A stretch of DNA of 57,350 bases, taken from the NCBI GenBank assembly GCA_013388755.1, contig JACAEQ010000091.1, positions 1 through 57,350 of the forward strand. The letters are read 5' to 3'. Shown piece by piece: positions 17,324 through 25,502 of the stretch. Position numbers and translations under genes: made by a program. Positions within the stretch are counted from its first letter, which is position 1. Each line of letters starts with the position of its first letter. The notes under the pieces were generated by a model that worked only from the letters and a program-made list of their open reading frames with translations, did no database searches and was not told where the DNA came from. The stretch comes from Chloroflexota bacterium. GTDB taxonomy: Bacteria > Chloroflexota > Chloroflexia > Chloroflexales > Roseiflexaceae.

Positions 17324-19678
17324 CTAACCACGCTTCACAATCAGCTCGGAATTGCTGTAGAGCGCGTAGATCAACGGTAGCACATTGTTCTTGTCGCGCA
17401 GGTACTCGCGGCGCATGTCGCGCAGCAGGTCCCCGAGGCGTATGCCGCCGGAGGCAAAGCGGCGTAAGAGCGCTGGCGCAAACTCGGCGGCGAAATGGGC
17501 CGGCATCAACACCTCCGTGCCGATTACGCCGCGCGCACCACGCCCGACCAGGTAGGGCATCAACCCATTGTACAGCTCAGGCGATAATTCAGCGCTTTCG
17601 CAGGCGTTAAGCACCACAAGTGGCGCACTATCGAAGTGGGCGAGATCGAGCCCCGCGGTCATGTTCATCTCGTCAAGGGTTATGACCTCACCATTGACCG
17701 TCAGGTAGGAGTCGCCCGGACCATACTCCATGCCGGTGTCCGGATCCTTCTCCCCTGGCTGGCGGCTGATAGCATGGCCGTAGAAGTAGATGATCTGCGG
17801 TGTGTGCGTCGAACCACTCAACAGGTCAAGGAACTCGTCACGAGTGTCGTACTCACTGATTGCCAGGTCGCCGATACCCGGCAGTATCTGGCGCTGTTCA
17901 CTGATGATCGGTGCGCCGAACTGCGTATCGATCGTCTCGTCGAACACAAAACCGAGTTGCAGGCGATCTGCCACCTGGATCTCGGGCGCGAACGCCGCAG
18001 GTTGTGTGGCGCTGAACTGCGGTGTGTACTCGATAATATGGCGGTAGCCCCAGAACCCCATCGGATCTACCGGGTCCGATGGCCGGTATGAGAGCGCATA
18101 GATCAGCGACCAGGGAAATGCGAAACGCTCGGCGATCACCCGAATGCGCAGTTCGCGCTCTCTGGTAACCTGGCGCAACAACTGACCCATCGCTTTGCCC
18201 TGGTCGCCGCTACCCGGCGCAAAAAACAGGGCGCGGAACAACCGATCGCCAATCTGGCGCAAATCCTTGAGGACTTCCTGGTGCACCGGCGCAGGAATCG
18301 TGGTGTCCTTCTGCTGGTAGGCGTAGACGTTGCGGCTCGGGTCAATCCTCCTGACAACCTTTTCAAGGAAATCCTCACGCGCCTTCCTGACCGCATCGGC
18401 CACCTCTCGCTCACCAAGGTTCAGCCTGGCGACCGTGAAACCGCTGCCAACATGGAGCATAAAGGTGTAGCCGGTCGTCTCGCGAATGATCGTCAGGCTG
18501 GCATCGGTCTCGGCAGGATAGGCGAGCGGCCCGCCCGACGCCGTCACCGCAGCCGCCAGGGTCATACCACTGGCGCGCACCGGTTCACCACGCAGTTCTG
18601 CCAGTGCCGCGTCACCAACGGCCAGTTGCACCACGATTTTCTGAAACGGCTTGTTATTGATGGAGAGGAGCGCAGTGACTTCCCCTACACCCTGCTTGAG
18701 CGGCTCGATGGTAAAGCTGGCTATGTTCTTCGAGTTGCCGCCGCGCGGAAAGATGACCTTCTGGGTGGGAAAACCGTAGAGCTTGAAAAACGCGCTGTCC
18801 ACGGTCAGGCGCACATCAACCTCGATCTGTGCCGCCGCGGTAAGCTCCTCGGCCTTGCTGGCCGAACCGGCGGCAGCCTGAGCGCTGGCGAGCGGCGGCG
18901 CGACATTCACATTGACGGTATACATCCCGCCGAGCGCCAGCGGTGTACCAGGTGGCACAACGCGCGTGAGGGTCTGCCCGCCGCCGACGATCTCCGCTTC
19001 CTTCACCAGGCGTTGCTCCACCCAGAGGTTGAACACCCGGTCATCCTGCGCCGTCGTTTTCGCTACCTCGCTCAACAACGCTGAGGTGGGCGGCGCCACT
19101 TCGCTCTCGGCCAGCGAAGCCGCTTCATCCGGCATCGCCGAGGCCATGCGGGGCACTGGCCTCGGCACATCGAACGGGTCGGTGGTGCGCTCGCCTGACG
19201 CAAGCAGTTCACGGAATAACAGGCCATGGATCGCGCCATCTGCCAGCACGACGATCCGACCGCCAGGATGGCGGTCGCGCGCAGTCTGCGCCTCATGGGT
19301 CGTTGTCGCCTGATCATCCATACCGACCGTCGGTGTCAGGTTTTGCAACAGCCGCTCCAGCGGGATCTCGGCCAGTTTCGAGGCGACATGATCCGCCGGC
19401 TCGGTATAGCCCACCGGCAGCGTCACCTGCGCCAGTTCCTCGACGGTGAGCGTTCGCGGATCGCCGTATGGCAACAACCGATAAACAATCTCTTCGATCT
19501 CGCACCAGCGCGCGGTGATATAGTGCCCATCAGGCAGCGGCACGATGATGAACTTGTACAGGCGTTCGTCGCGTACGGCGGGAAGCTGGTCGCGCACTTC
19601 CTGCAGCGTCAGATCCGCGTCGATGATGACACACTCGTTGAGGCGGATCAGCGTCAAGCGGTCAAAATTGATTGGCAT
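17324..19678 (-). CDS. CHAT-domain (caspase-like) protein with CBS-like N-terminus
   Basis: A 784-residue protein. The ATG at 19678 is chosen because GAGGAG directly precedes it and the conserved fold begins there. The N-terminal 160 residues look like a pair of CBS-type ligand-sensing repeats (FIIVPLPDGHYITA and IVVLADGAIHGLL). The middle (about 240-360) is beta-rich. Residues about 470-784 form a CHAT peptidase-like domain with the dyad His635 (YFYGHA) and Cys693 (LNACES), both present, so it is probably an active cysteine protease. Known CHAT proteins take part in regulated proteolysis and cell-suicide or anti-phage responses. It precedes the membrane ATPase gene by 21 nt. Target and trigger are unknown. 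Confidence 0.82.
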   Translation of the reverse strand: MPINFDRLTLIRLNECVIIDADLTLQEVRDQLPAVRDERLYKFIIVPLPDGHYITARWCEIEEIVYRLLPYGDPRTLTVEELAQVTLPVGYTEPADHVASKLAEIPLERLLQNLTPTVGMDDQATTTHEAQTARDRHPGGRIVVLADGAIHGLLFRELLASGERTTDPFDVPRPVPRMASAMPDEAASLAESEVAPPTSALLSEVAKTTAQDDRVFNLWVEQRLVKEAEIVGGGQTLTRVVPPGTPLALGGMYTVNVNVAPPLASAQAAAGSASKAEELTAAAQIEVDVRLTVDSAFFKLYGFPTQKVIFPRGGNSKNIASFTIEPLKQGVGEVTALLSINNKPFQKIVVQLAVGDAALAELRGEPVRASGMTLAAAVTASGGPLAYPAETDASLTIIRETTGYTFMLHVGSGFTVARLNLGEREVADAVRKAREDFLEKVVRRIDPSRNVYAYQQKDTTIPAPVHQEVLKDLRQIGDRLFRALFFAPGSGDQGKAMGQLLRQVTRERELRIRVIAERFAFPWSLIYALSYRPSDPVDPMGFWGYRHIIEYTPQFSATQPAAFAPEIQVADRLQLGFVFDETIDTQFGAPIISEQRQILPGIGDLAISEYDTRDEFLDLLSGSTHTPQIIYFYGHAISRQPGEKDPDTGMEYGPGDSYLTVNGEVITLDEMNMTAGLDLAHFDSAPLVVLNACESAELSPELYNGLMPYLVGRGARGVIGTEVLMPAHFAAEFAPALLRRFASGGIRLGDLLRDMRREYLRDKNNVLPLIYALYSNSELIVKRG

Positions 19679-19864
19679 ACGCTCCTCGCTGGCAAGCTCT
19701 GTCTGCCGTGGATAACCGTTCACCCTTCTCCTGGAAAGAGTGTTTTTCCATTGGCAGGGCGACGTGAACTGGCATGCGCAGTAGTTCTCCCGCCGCCTCG
19801 CATGGACGACCTGGCGGGGCATCTATGCGAGGTATCCCCCGAACCTTCGACACGCAACCGGGTG

Positions 19865-21769
19865 TTACTGTCGTGGCCGGAGTCGTTCCGGTGGCAGATC
19901 AGCGAGGTCGGACGCAGCGGAAGACGACAACTCGCCCCAGCGCATCACGCCCGACACCGGGATGCCATGCCGGGCGCGCAGCGTTTCGATCAGCCAGGCC
20001 AGTGCCTGGAGCGTGCCAGAAGTATACCCGTTCTGCGGGCGCTCAATGGTCACGCCGAGACTGATACGATTGATGTTCCGCCGCGCGCCGGACCAGACCG
20101 CCAGGCCGCTATGGAAGGCAGCAAAGCGGTCGTCAAGCAGTTGATAGACCGCACCGTCGGCAGCCACATAATAATGGGACATGCGAGCGGCGCCGGGGAT
20201 CGCCATCTGTTCCAGGGTTCTCAACGCCGGGCCAGTATCGCCATGCAGTACGATCAGATGAATCTTCGATCCATCACGGCTACCGAAAGCGGTTGGCGCC
20301 TTGCCGGCGACGCTATAACGCTGAATATGGAAGCGCCCCCAATCAGGCACCAGCACCGCATCACGCAAGAGCAAGGCCGCGGGCGGCGCGTGGGCGGCAA
20401 GGACGGCCTGCTTTGGGGCGAAGATGGCGCTCAGGCGTTTGACATCGCTCCAGTTCGGCACCACATTGTAGAGCGTATCGGTTGCGTAGACCTGGAAGTT
20501 GTACTGCTTGCCGCCAACGGTCACCGGGTCGGTTTTGCCGAGTGGCGCACCAAGGTTCCATGTACGCGCCAGCTGGTGGAAGGCCCAGTCGGGGCGATAC
20601 TGCTGCCCGGCAGCTGCGTACGTCGCGGTGAGCAAGGCGTCGCGCAACTTCACCTGTGCCGGATTCGAGGTATTGGCAAGGGCGCTGAGGCGCTGAATGT
20701 TCTGCCAGTCGGTTCCCTTATTAAAGATAGTATCAACAGCAAACACCTGGTAGCTGTACGAGACGCCATCAACCGTCACCGTTTTGCTGGCCTCCAGTGG
20801 CGGGCCGAGGGTCTGGCCGGCAATGGCATACTGGTGAAAGGCCCAGTCGGGGCGAAACGCCGAGCCGCCGGTGGCGTACGCGGCGTCGAGCAGGGCGCGA
20901 CCGAGCGTGCCGGCGGGCGGAATGGAGCCCGAGAGAAGTTCCGAGAGGCGCTGTACATCGCCCCAGTTGGGAACCTCGCAATAGAGGGTATCGCGCGCGA
21001 ACGGCTGGAAATTATAGGTCTTGCCGCCATGTTGAAGGCGCTGGCTCCGGGCCGTTGGGTAGCCCAGGTTTTTATCAACGGCAAACTGATGGAAGGCCCA
21101 GCTGCTATTATATCCTTCGCTCCTGCGGCCATAACTCTGGTCCAGCAGCGCCTCGCCCAGTTCCTCGACTTCCGGCGTAATCGGGCCAACCGGGCCCGGT
21201 GGAGGCGGAGGCGGGGGTGGAACATTGCCCAGCCAGGCCTTGACTTCGCCAGACACCCATTCTTTGGTAACGGCCCAGCCCGGGCAGCTCTTGGAGCTAT
21301 AGTCGCGATGGAAGGCAATCAGCATCTCGGGAGCGATCGCCAGGCGCCTGGAAAGACCGCCAAGCACCGCCTTTGTCGCCTCCCAGATCGCGCCCGACGG
21401 GCGTTCGCGATCATAGTCTCCCACCATTTCGACGCCGATCGAGTACCATCCCGCCTTGAAGCTACCATTGCCAGCGCCGGCATGAATGCCGATGTCTTTC
21501 ATTGGCGTAAACAACCAGATACCATCGGGGGCAACATAGATGTGCGGCGCGGAGGCCCATCCTTTGCTGGCATAATAGCGCTGCATCCCCTGCATCGAAG
21601 CAAGACCGCGCCACTGCTGCACGGTCGGGCGCCATGTGTGATGCAACACGACTTTCGACGGTTTGATCTGGCCGAACTGATACCTGGCGACATAATCGAG
21701 CCACTGCGGTATCGTGAGGTTACGTCCAATCATCGGCGGCATGCCGGTTGCGACGTCTTGACTGGTCAC
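19865..21769 (-). CDS. Peptidoglycan amidase/PGRP protein with two amidase_2 domains
   Basis: A 634-residue protein. The GTG at 21769 is supported by AGAGGTG just upstream and a promoter 55 nt further up. The first amidase_2 domain (about 35-175) keeps the zinc ligands expected for N-acetylmuramoyl-L-alanine amidases: H43 in VLHHT, then H154 and C162 in HRDYSSKSCPG. A proline stretch leads to three repeats of about 85 residues, each with WAFHQ. A second amidase-like domain (about 480-634) has VLHGDT and FHSG but lacks the final His-x7-Cys/Asp pair, so it probably binds rather than cuts. No signal peptide is visible. It precedes the CHAT gene by 186 nt. Confidence 0.82.
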   Translation of the reverse strand: MTSQDVATGMPPMIGRNLTIPQWLDYVARYQFGQIKPSKVVLHHTWRPTVQQWRGLASMQGMQRYYASKGWASAPHIYVAPDGIWLFTPMKDIGIHAGAGNGSFKAGWYSIGVEMVGDYDRERPSGAIWEATKAVLGGLSRRLAIAPEMLIAFHRDYSSKSCPGWAVTKEWVSGEVKAWLGNVPPPPPPPPGPVGPITPEVEELGEALLDQSYGRRSEGYNSSWAFHQFAVDKNLGYPTARSQRLQHGGKTYNFQPFARDTLYCEVPNWGDVQRLSELLSGSIPPAGTLGRALLDAAYATGGSAFRPDWAFHQYAIAGQTLGPPLEASKTVTVDGVSYSYQVFAVDTIFNKGTDWQNIQRLSALANTSNPAQVKLRDALLTATYAAAGQQYRPDWAFHQLARTWNLGAPLGKTDPVTVGGKQYNFQVYATDTLYNVVPNWSDVKRLSAIFAPKQAVLAAHAPPAALLLRDAVLVPDWGRFHIQRYSVAGKAPTAFGSRDGSKIHLIVLHGDTGPALRTLEQMAIPGAARMSHYYVAADGAVYQLLDDRFAAFHSGLAVWSGARRNINRISLGVTIERPQNGYTSGTLQALAWLIETLRARHGIPVSGVMRWGELSSSAASDLADLPPERLRPRQ

Positions 21770-21830
21770 ACGGCACCTCTGGTACACAGGCGATGGGCAA
21801 CAGGCGAGAAGGAATACGGAGTGCTGCTGC

Positions 21831-21859
21831 ATCGTAGCACGGGCGAATGGGCACGTCAA
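21831..21859 (-). promoter_or_regulatory. Promoter of the amidase gene
   Basis: On the minus strand TTGACG (21854-21859), a 17-nt spacer and TACGAT (21831-21836) with an extended TGC. The start site near 21824 gives a 55-nt leader to the GTG at 21769 and excludes longer N-terminal extensions. Confidence 0.6.
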
Positions 21860-21870
21860 GAGGACGTGCC
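21850..21870. promoter_or_regulatory. Inverted repeat over the amidase -35 box
   Basis: GGCACGTC (21850-21857) and GACGTGCC (21863-21870) are exact inverted copies 5 nt apart. The left arm covers the -35 box of the amidase promoter, so this is an operator candidate for the amidase/CHAT/ATPase cassette. Confidence 0.45.
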
Positions 21871-21896
21871 ATATTCCGCGCCAGCATCGGCTATCC

Positions 21897-21925
21897 TTGA
21901 CATATACACGCCGGTGTGCTACCAT
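21897..21925 (+). promoter_or_regulatory. Promoter of the tRNA gene
   Basis: A consensus TTGACA (21897-21902), 17-nt spacer and TACCAT (21920-21925) with extended TGC. Transcription would start near 21932, about 15 nt before the mature tRNA. Confidence 0.65.
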
Positions 21926-21946
21926 TCACGGCGCAACGGGCCATCC

Positions 21947-22022
<76 letters not shown>

Positions 22023-22065
22023 TTATGTTGCAGGCCCGGTCATACGTCTCGCACAGGCAGGCATA

Positions 22066-23262
22066 CTACCGCGCCCGTTGCCGCGCGATGATGATGAGCA
22101 TCACAACCGCAAGCGCCTGAAGCCCCACCGAAACCGCAATAAGCGCCGGCAACGAGATGTCATAGAGCAGGCCGAGGACGGCGCTACCGGCAAACCACGA
22201 CAGCCCGTAACCCGTGTTGAACAGGCCATACGCCGCACCGCGGCGTTCAACCGGCGCAAGGGCCGCCACGGCGGCGCGCAGGATTGACTCCTGCGCACCA
22301 AGCCCAGTTCCCCACAGCACCATGCCGCACACCGCGAGGAGCGCATTGCCGGCAAAGGCCAGCGGCGCGAAGAACGTCGAGAGGAGTGCCGCTATCAGCA
22401 GCGCGCCATAGCCAATGCGGTCGAACAGCGCACCGAAGAGCAACGCGGCGCCCGCATCCACCGCCATGGCCAGCGCATACAACGCCGGTATCCAGGCCGC
22501 AGGCATCACCGCTGTGCGTTCGAGGTGGAACGCGATCAGCGGAAAGTCGGCAAATCCGGCGGCTATCAGGCCGACACTGACCAGGTAGAGCCAGAACCGG
22601 CGGTCAAATCCTCGTGTCGTGAGCGCCGGCGTCAATCCGGCCAGGTCGGCAGGTTGTGGGAACCTGGCGCGAGCAACAAGGAGCGTCACGATCGTCAGCA
22701 TACCCGGGATCAGCAGCAGCGCAAATGCAACCCGATAATTGCCCTGCCAGGCAACCACCGCGGCAAGCAGCAGCGGCGCCGCCACGGCGCCAACCTGATC
22801 GAGCGCCTCGTGCAATCCGAACCCTTTGCCGTGACCGATCGACTTTGTCGCGTAGGAGAGTAACGTATCCTTTGCCGGGCTGCGCAGCGCCTTGCTGATG
22901 CGCTCCAGGGTCAGGAACACCACGGCGACGTGCCAGTTGCCGGCCAGGGCCAGCGCCGGCACCACCAGGGCGGTCAACGCATAACCGGCGATCGTGAAGG
23001 CCCAGTAGCGACGGGTACGGTCACTCAGGTAGCCGAAAACCAGTCGCATACCATGGGCGATCAGTTCACCCGCACCTGCCGCCAGGCCCACCACCGTGCC
23101 GCTGGCGCCCAGAAGCGCCAGATACGGGCCACTGATACTACGCCCGCCTTCATACACCATGTCGGCAAGCAGACTGACCACCCCCATGAGCAGGACGAAC
23201 GACAGGGCGCGCCGCTGGAGCGCGGTCGCTGGCACGGATGCCGGGGTGGCAGATGATTTCAT
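22066..23262 (-). CDS. MFS transporter
   Basis: A 398-residue protein with about twelve membrane helices in two halves. The loop between helices 2 and 3 carries a motif A variant (GYLSDRTRRYW), and the N-half segment ERISKALRSPAKDTLLSYA resembles a subgroup of uncharacterised MFS efflux proteins. It sits 18 nt after the epimerase gene stop and may be co-transcribed with it. The substrate is unknown. Confidence 0.85.
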   Translation of the reverse strand: MKSSATPASVPATALQRRALSFVLLMGVVSLLADMVYEGGRSISGPYLALLGASGTVVGLAAGAGELIAHGMRLVFGYLSDRTRRYWAFTIAGYALTALVVPALALAGNWHVAVVFLTLERISKALRSPAKDTLLSYATKSIGHGKGFGLHEALDQVGAVAAPLLLAAVVAWQGNYRVAFALLLIPGMLTIVTLLVARARFPQPADLAGLTPALTTRGFDRRFWLYLVSVGLIAAGFADFPLIAFHLERTAVMPAAWIPALYALAMAVDAGAALLFGALFDRIGYGALLIAALLSTFFAPLAFAGNALLAVCGMVLWGTGLGAQESILRAAVAALAPVERRGAAYGLFNTGYGLSWFAGSAVLGLLYDISLPALIAVSVGLQALAVVMLIIIARQRAR

Positions 23263-23280
23263 GCTATGGTCTACGCCTCG

Positions 23281-24285
23281 TCAGGCAAGCATGGCGTCGG
23301 GCGCCATGGCGCCACTCGCGACGCATTCGCGAAACAGGGCTATCGTGTCGGCGACGGCCTGAGGCAGCGGCGTGAACGGTGGCGGACCGATCAGGCGCTC
23401 CAGTGGCGCAGCGTCATATGCTTCGGGAAAGGGCAGCGACCGATCATCGAATGTGATCGTGCCGCGCGCGTCAGGGGCGGCAGCCTCGATCGCGCCAACG
23501 ATCTCGGCCATGGTCGCCACACTGCCGCGCAGATTGAAGATCTCGGCGCCCTGAAACGGCGCGCGCGCGCAGGCAATGAATGTACGCGCCACATCGTCGG
23601 CGTACTGGTAGGCACCGCGCCCGCCATATGGGATATGGTACGGCTTGCCGACCGCGGCTGCAAACATCGCCCGCGTCGGCCCGGATGTCATCCCCTGGTC
23701 GCGCCCCGGGCCATAGACAATATATGGTCGCAAGCCGATACTGGGAACCCGGGCGTCCTGCCAGTAGACGCGCGCCGTTCCCTCGTTCGCTTGCTTGAAC
23801 ACACCGTACAGCGTGGTCGGGTGACCGACCGCGCCATGCGGTACCGCGCCCGCCTCATCGGCATCGGCAGCATCGTACACGGCGGCCGACGAGGCGTAGA
23901 CCACGCTGCCGATCCGGTCGCGTCGCCGCGCCGCAGCTTCAAACACATGTACGGTGCCGACGACATTGACTCGCGCACCGAGCGGTGGGTTCGCGCGCAC
24001 GAACGGCACCTGCAACGCCGCCAGGTGAATGATGCGGTTGATTGCATGGGTATCCAGCGCACGTTCGAGCGCCGCCAGATCGGTGATGTCGCCTGCGACG
24101 AATGTCACCTGCGCCAGTTCTTCAGCGGTCATGATCAACTTCAGGCGCCGGGGGTCGCTCGCCAGGTCGAAGACGACGACCGGCGCGCCATCGCGGACCA
24201 GGTTCCGTACCGTCCAGGCGCCAATACATCCGAGGGCGCCGGTGATCAGAAAACGCTCGTCGTGCATAGCAGGTATGAGACTCAT
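23281..24285 (-). CDS. NAD-dependent epimerase/dehydratase (extended SDR)
   Basis: A 334-residue enzyme that probably acts on a nucleotide sugar. It has the Rossmann motif FLITGALGCIGAW near the N-terminus and the SDR catalytic set: a serine in VVYASSAAVY and the YGVFK (YxxxK) motif, followed by RPYIVYGPGR. An ATG at 24267 is an equally likely start, since neither ATG has a clear ribosome binding site. The gene reads from an extended -10 promoter about 140 nt upstream, and the MFS gene follows at 18 nt. Confidence 0.85.
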   Translation of the reverse strand: MSLIPAMHDERFLITGALGCIGAWTVRNLVRDGAPVVVFDLASDPRRLKLIMTAEELAQVTFVAGDITDLAALERALDTHAINRIIHLAALQVPFVRANPPLGARVNVVGTVHVFEAAARRRDRIGSVVYASSAAVYDAADADEAGAVPHGAVGHPTTLYGVFKQANEGTARVYWQDARVPSIGLRPYIVYGPGRDQGMTSGPTRAMFAAAVGKPYHIPYGGRGAYQYADDVARTFIACARAPFQGAEIFNLRGSVATMAEIVGAIEAAAPDARGTITFDDRSLPFPEAYDAAPLERLIGPPPFTPLPQAVADTIALFRECVASGAMAPDAMLA

Positions 24286-24426
24286 TCATGTTCAGTGAAA
24301 GGAAGGGAGCAACCACGCAGCAGCGGAGAAGGAACGACATCGTGCAGCACAGGCGGACAGCAGCACCCCGCGCCGATGATGGTTATTCAGGCGCCTCTCA
24401 CCACTCAGAGCAGTTGATCGCGCGCC

Positions 24427-24435
24427 ATTATAGCA
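24427..24435 (-). promoter_or_regulatory. Extended -10 promoter of the epimerase gene
   Basis: On the minus strand TGCTATAAT is a perfect extended -10 box; the -35 region is weak. The leader would be about 135 nt. Confidence 0.5.
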
Positions 24436-24447
24436 CGGGATAGGGCG

Positions 24448-25020
24448 TCAAGGCAGAGGCGGGGCAACACGGCAGTAGATACCGTTATCGCGCCGCATGA
24501 GCTTTGCGGCGACAAGTTCCCGTCGCAGCGTGGCCGTATCAGGATGATGGCGCTTGATGATCGCATTCACTTCAAGTTCGGTATACGCCCGATCAACCTC
24601 GAACCGTTCCACCAGCCATTTCAGCACCACGGCGCGCTTCTTATGCTGCTCCGGGATCCTGATGAGTCGCTCGCCGTCGAGGAAGGTCCGCAGCACCTTG
24701 CGCTCCCAGGAGTCACTGGCGATATCAGCCGCCAGATCAGCTACCCGCTCCGGCTGGAACAGGTCGCGGTTCAGGCGCTGCAGCATGGCGCCGTTCAGTG
24801 AGTAGAGATGGGTCGTGCCCACCGGGCGCATACACACCAGCTCGGCCTCACGCAGCTTTGTCAGGTGATGGGAAATCGTCGGCTCGGTCAGATCAAGGAG
24901 TTCGGCCAGTTCGCGCACGCTCCACTCCCCGTCGGCAACGATTCCCAGCAATCGCAGGCGGGTCTCGTGCGCCATGGCCTTCAGGTACCGCAGCGTTGTT
25001 TCGATCGTCGTTTCGTTCAT
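24448..25020 (-). CDS. ArsR-family regulator with DUF2087 domain
   Basis: A 190-residue transcription factor. An N-terminal winged helix-turn-helix (about 10-85; VRELAELLDLTEPTISHHL) of the ArsR type is joined to a DUF2087 domain (about 110-185; FLDGERLIRIP ... KRAVVLKWLVERF). No metal-binding cysteine pair is visible in the recognition helix, so the signal is unlikely to be classical arsenite sensing. The ATG at 25020 has GGAG and AAAGG upstream. It is followed on the same strand by the epimerase gene after 162 nt. Confidence 0.85.
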   Translation of the reverse strand: MNETTIETTLRYLKAMAHETRLRLLGIVADGEWSVRELAELLDLTEPTISHHLTKLREAELVCMRPVGTTHLYSLNGAMLQRLNRDLFQPERVADLAADIASDSWERKVLRTFLDGERLIRIPEQHKKRAVVLKWLVERFEVDRAYTELEVNAIIKRHHPDTATLRRELVAAKLMRRDNGIYCRVAPPLP

Positions 25021-25163
25021 GGCTCCAGCCTTTCTTTGATATGTGTCTAATAAACCAGAGAAAGGCACGGCGCGCATCGGCCTTTTGCAGGATCAGGCAG
25101 GAGGAGGAGACCAGCGCGTACCGGAGAACGATACCGGCAGCGAGGGGGCTGCCAGCCATTTCG

Positions 25164-25502
25164 TCACTCGATCTTCCGCGAACGAATGATCAACGCAGCC
25201 TGCGCGACAAGCCCGGCAAGCGCCAGGCCATAACAGACCGAGGCGACAAGCTGGGCCGGCACAGCCGGCAGGTTGAGCAGCGGGCCGGCACCAGAAATGA
25301 GGAATCCGGTGCCCATGGCGCCGAGCGACCCCTGGGCCAGACGTTCCTGCAGGAGCGCGATTCGTCGCAGTCGTTCATCGCGGAACACCCGGTCCCACGG
25401 CTGCCCGCCGAACCGCAACCTGAGCCGGGGCATCAGCACGGCGACACCGATCATCACCACGCCGCCGAGCGCAGTGATCCACAATGTCATGGTATCGTTC
25501 AT
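25164..25502 (-). CDS. Small membrane protein, last gene of flippase operon
   Basis: A 112-residue protein of unknown function. One membrane helix lies at the N-terminus (about 5-25) and two toward the C-terminus (about 58-105), with an Arg-rich cytosolic loop between. The ATG overlaps the TGA of the oxidoreductase gene (ATGA), so it is translated by coupling. Confidence 0.7.
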   Translation of the reverse strand: MNDTMTLWITALGGVVMIGVAVLMPRLRLRFGGQPWDRVFRDERLRRIALLQERLAQGSLGAMGTGFLISGAGPLLNLPAVPAQLVASVCYGLALAGLVAQAALIIRSRKIE

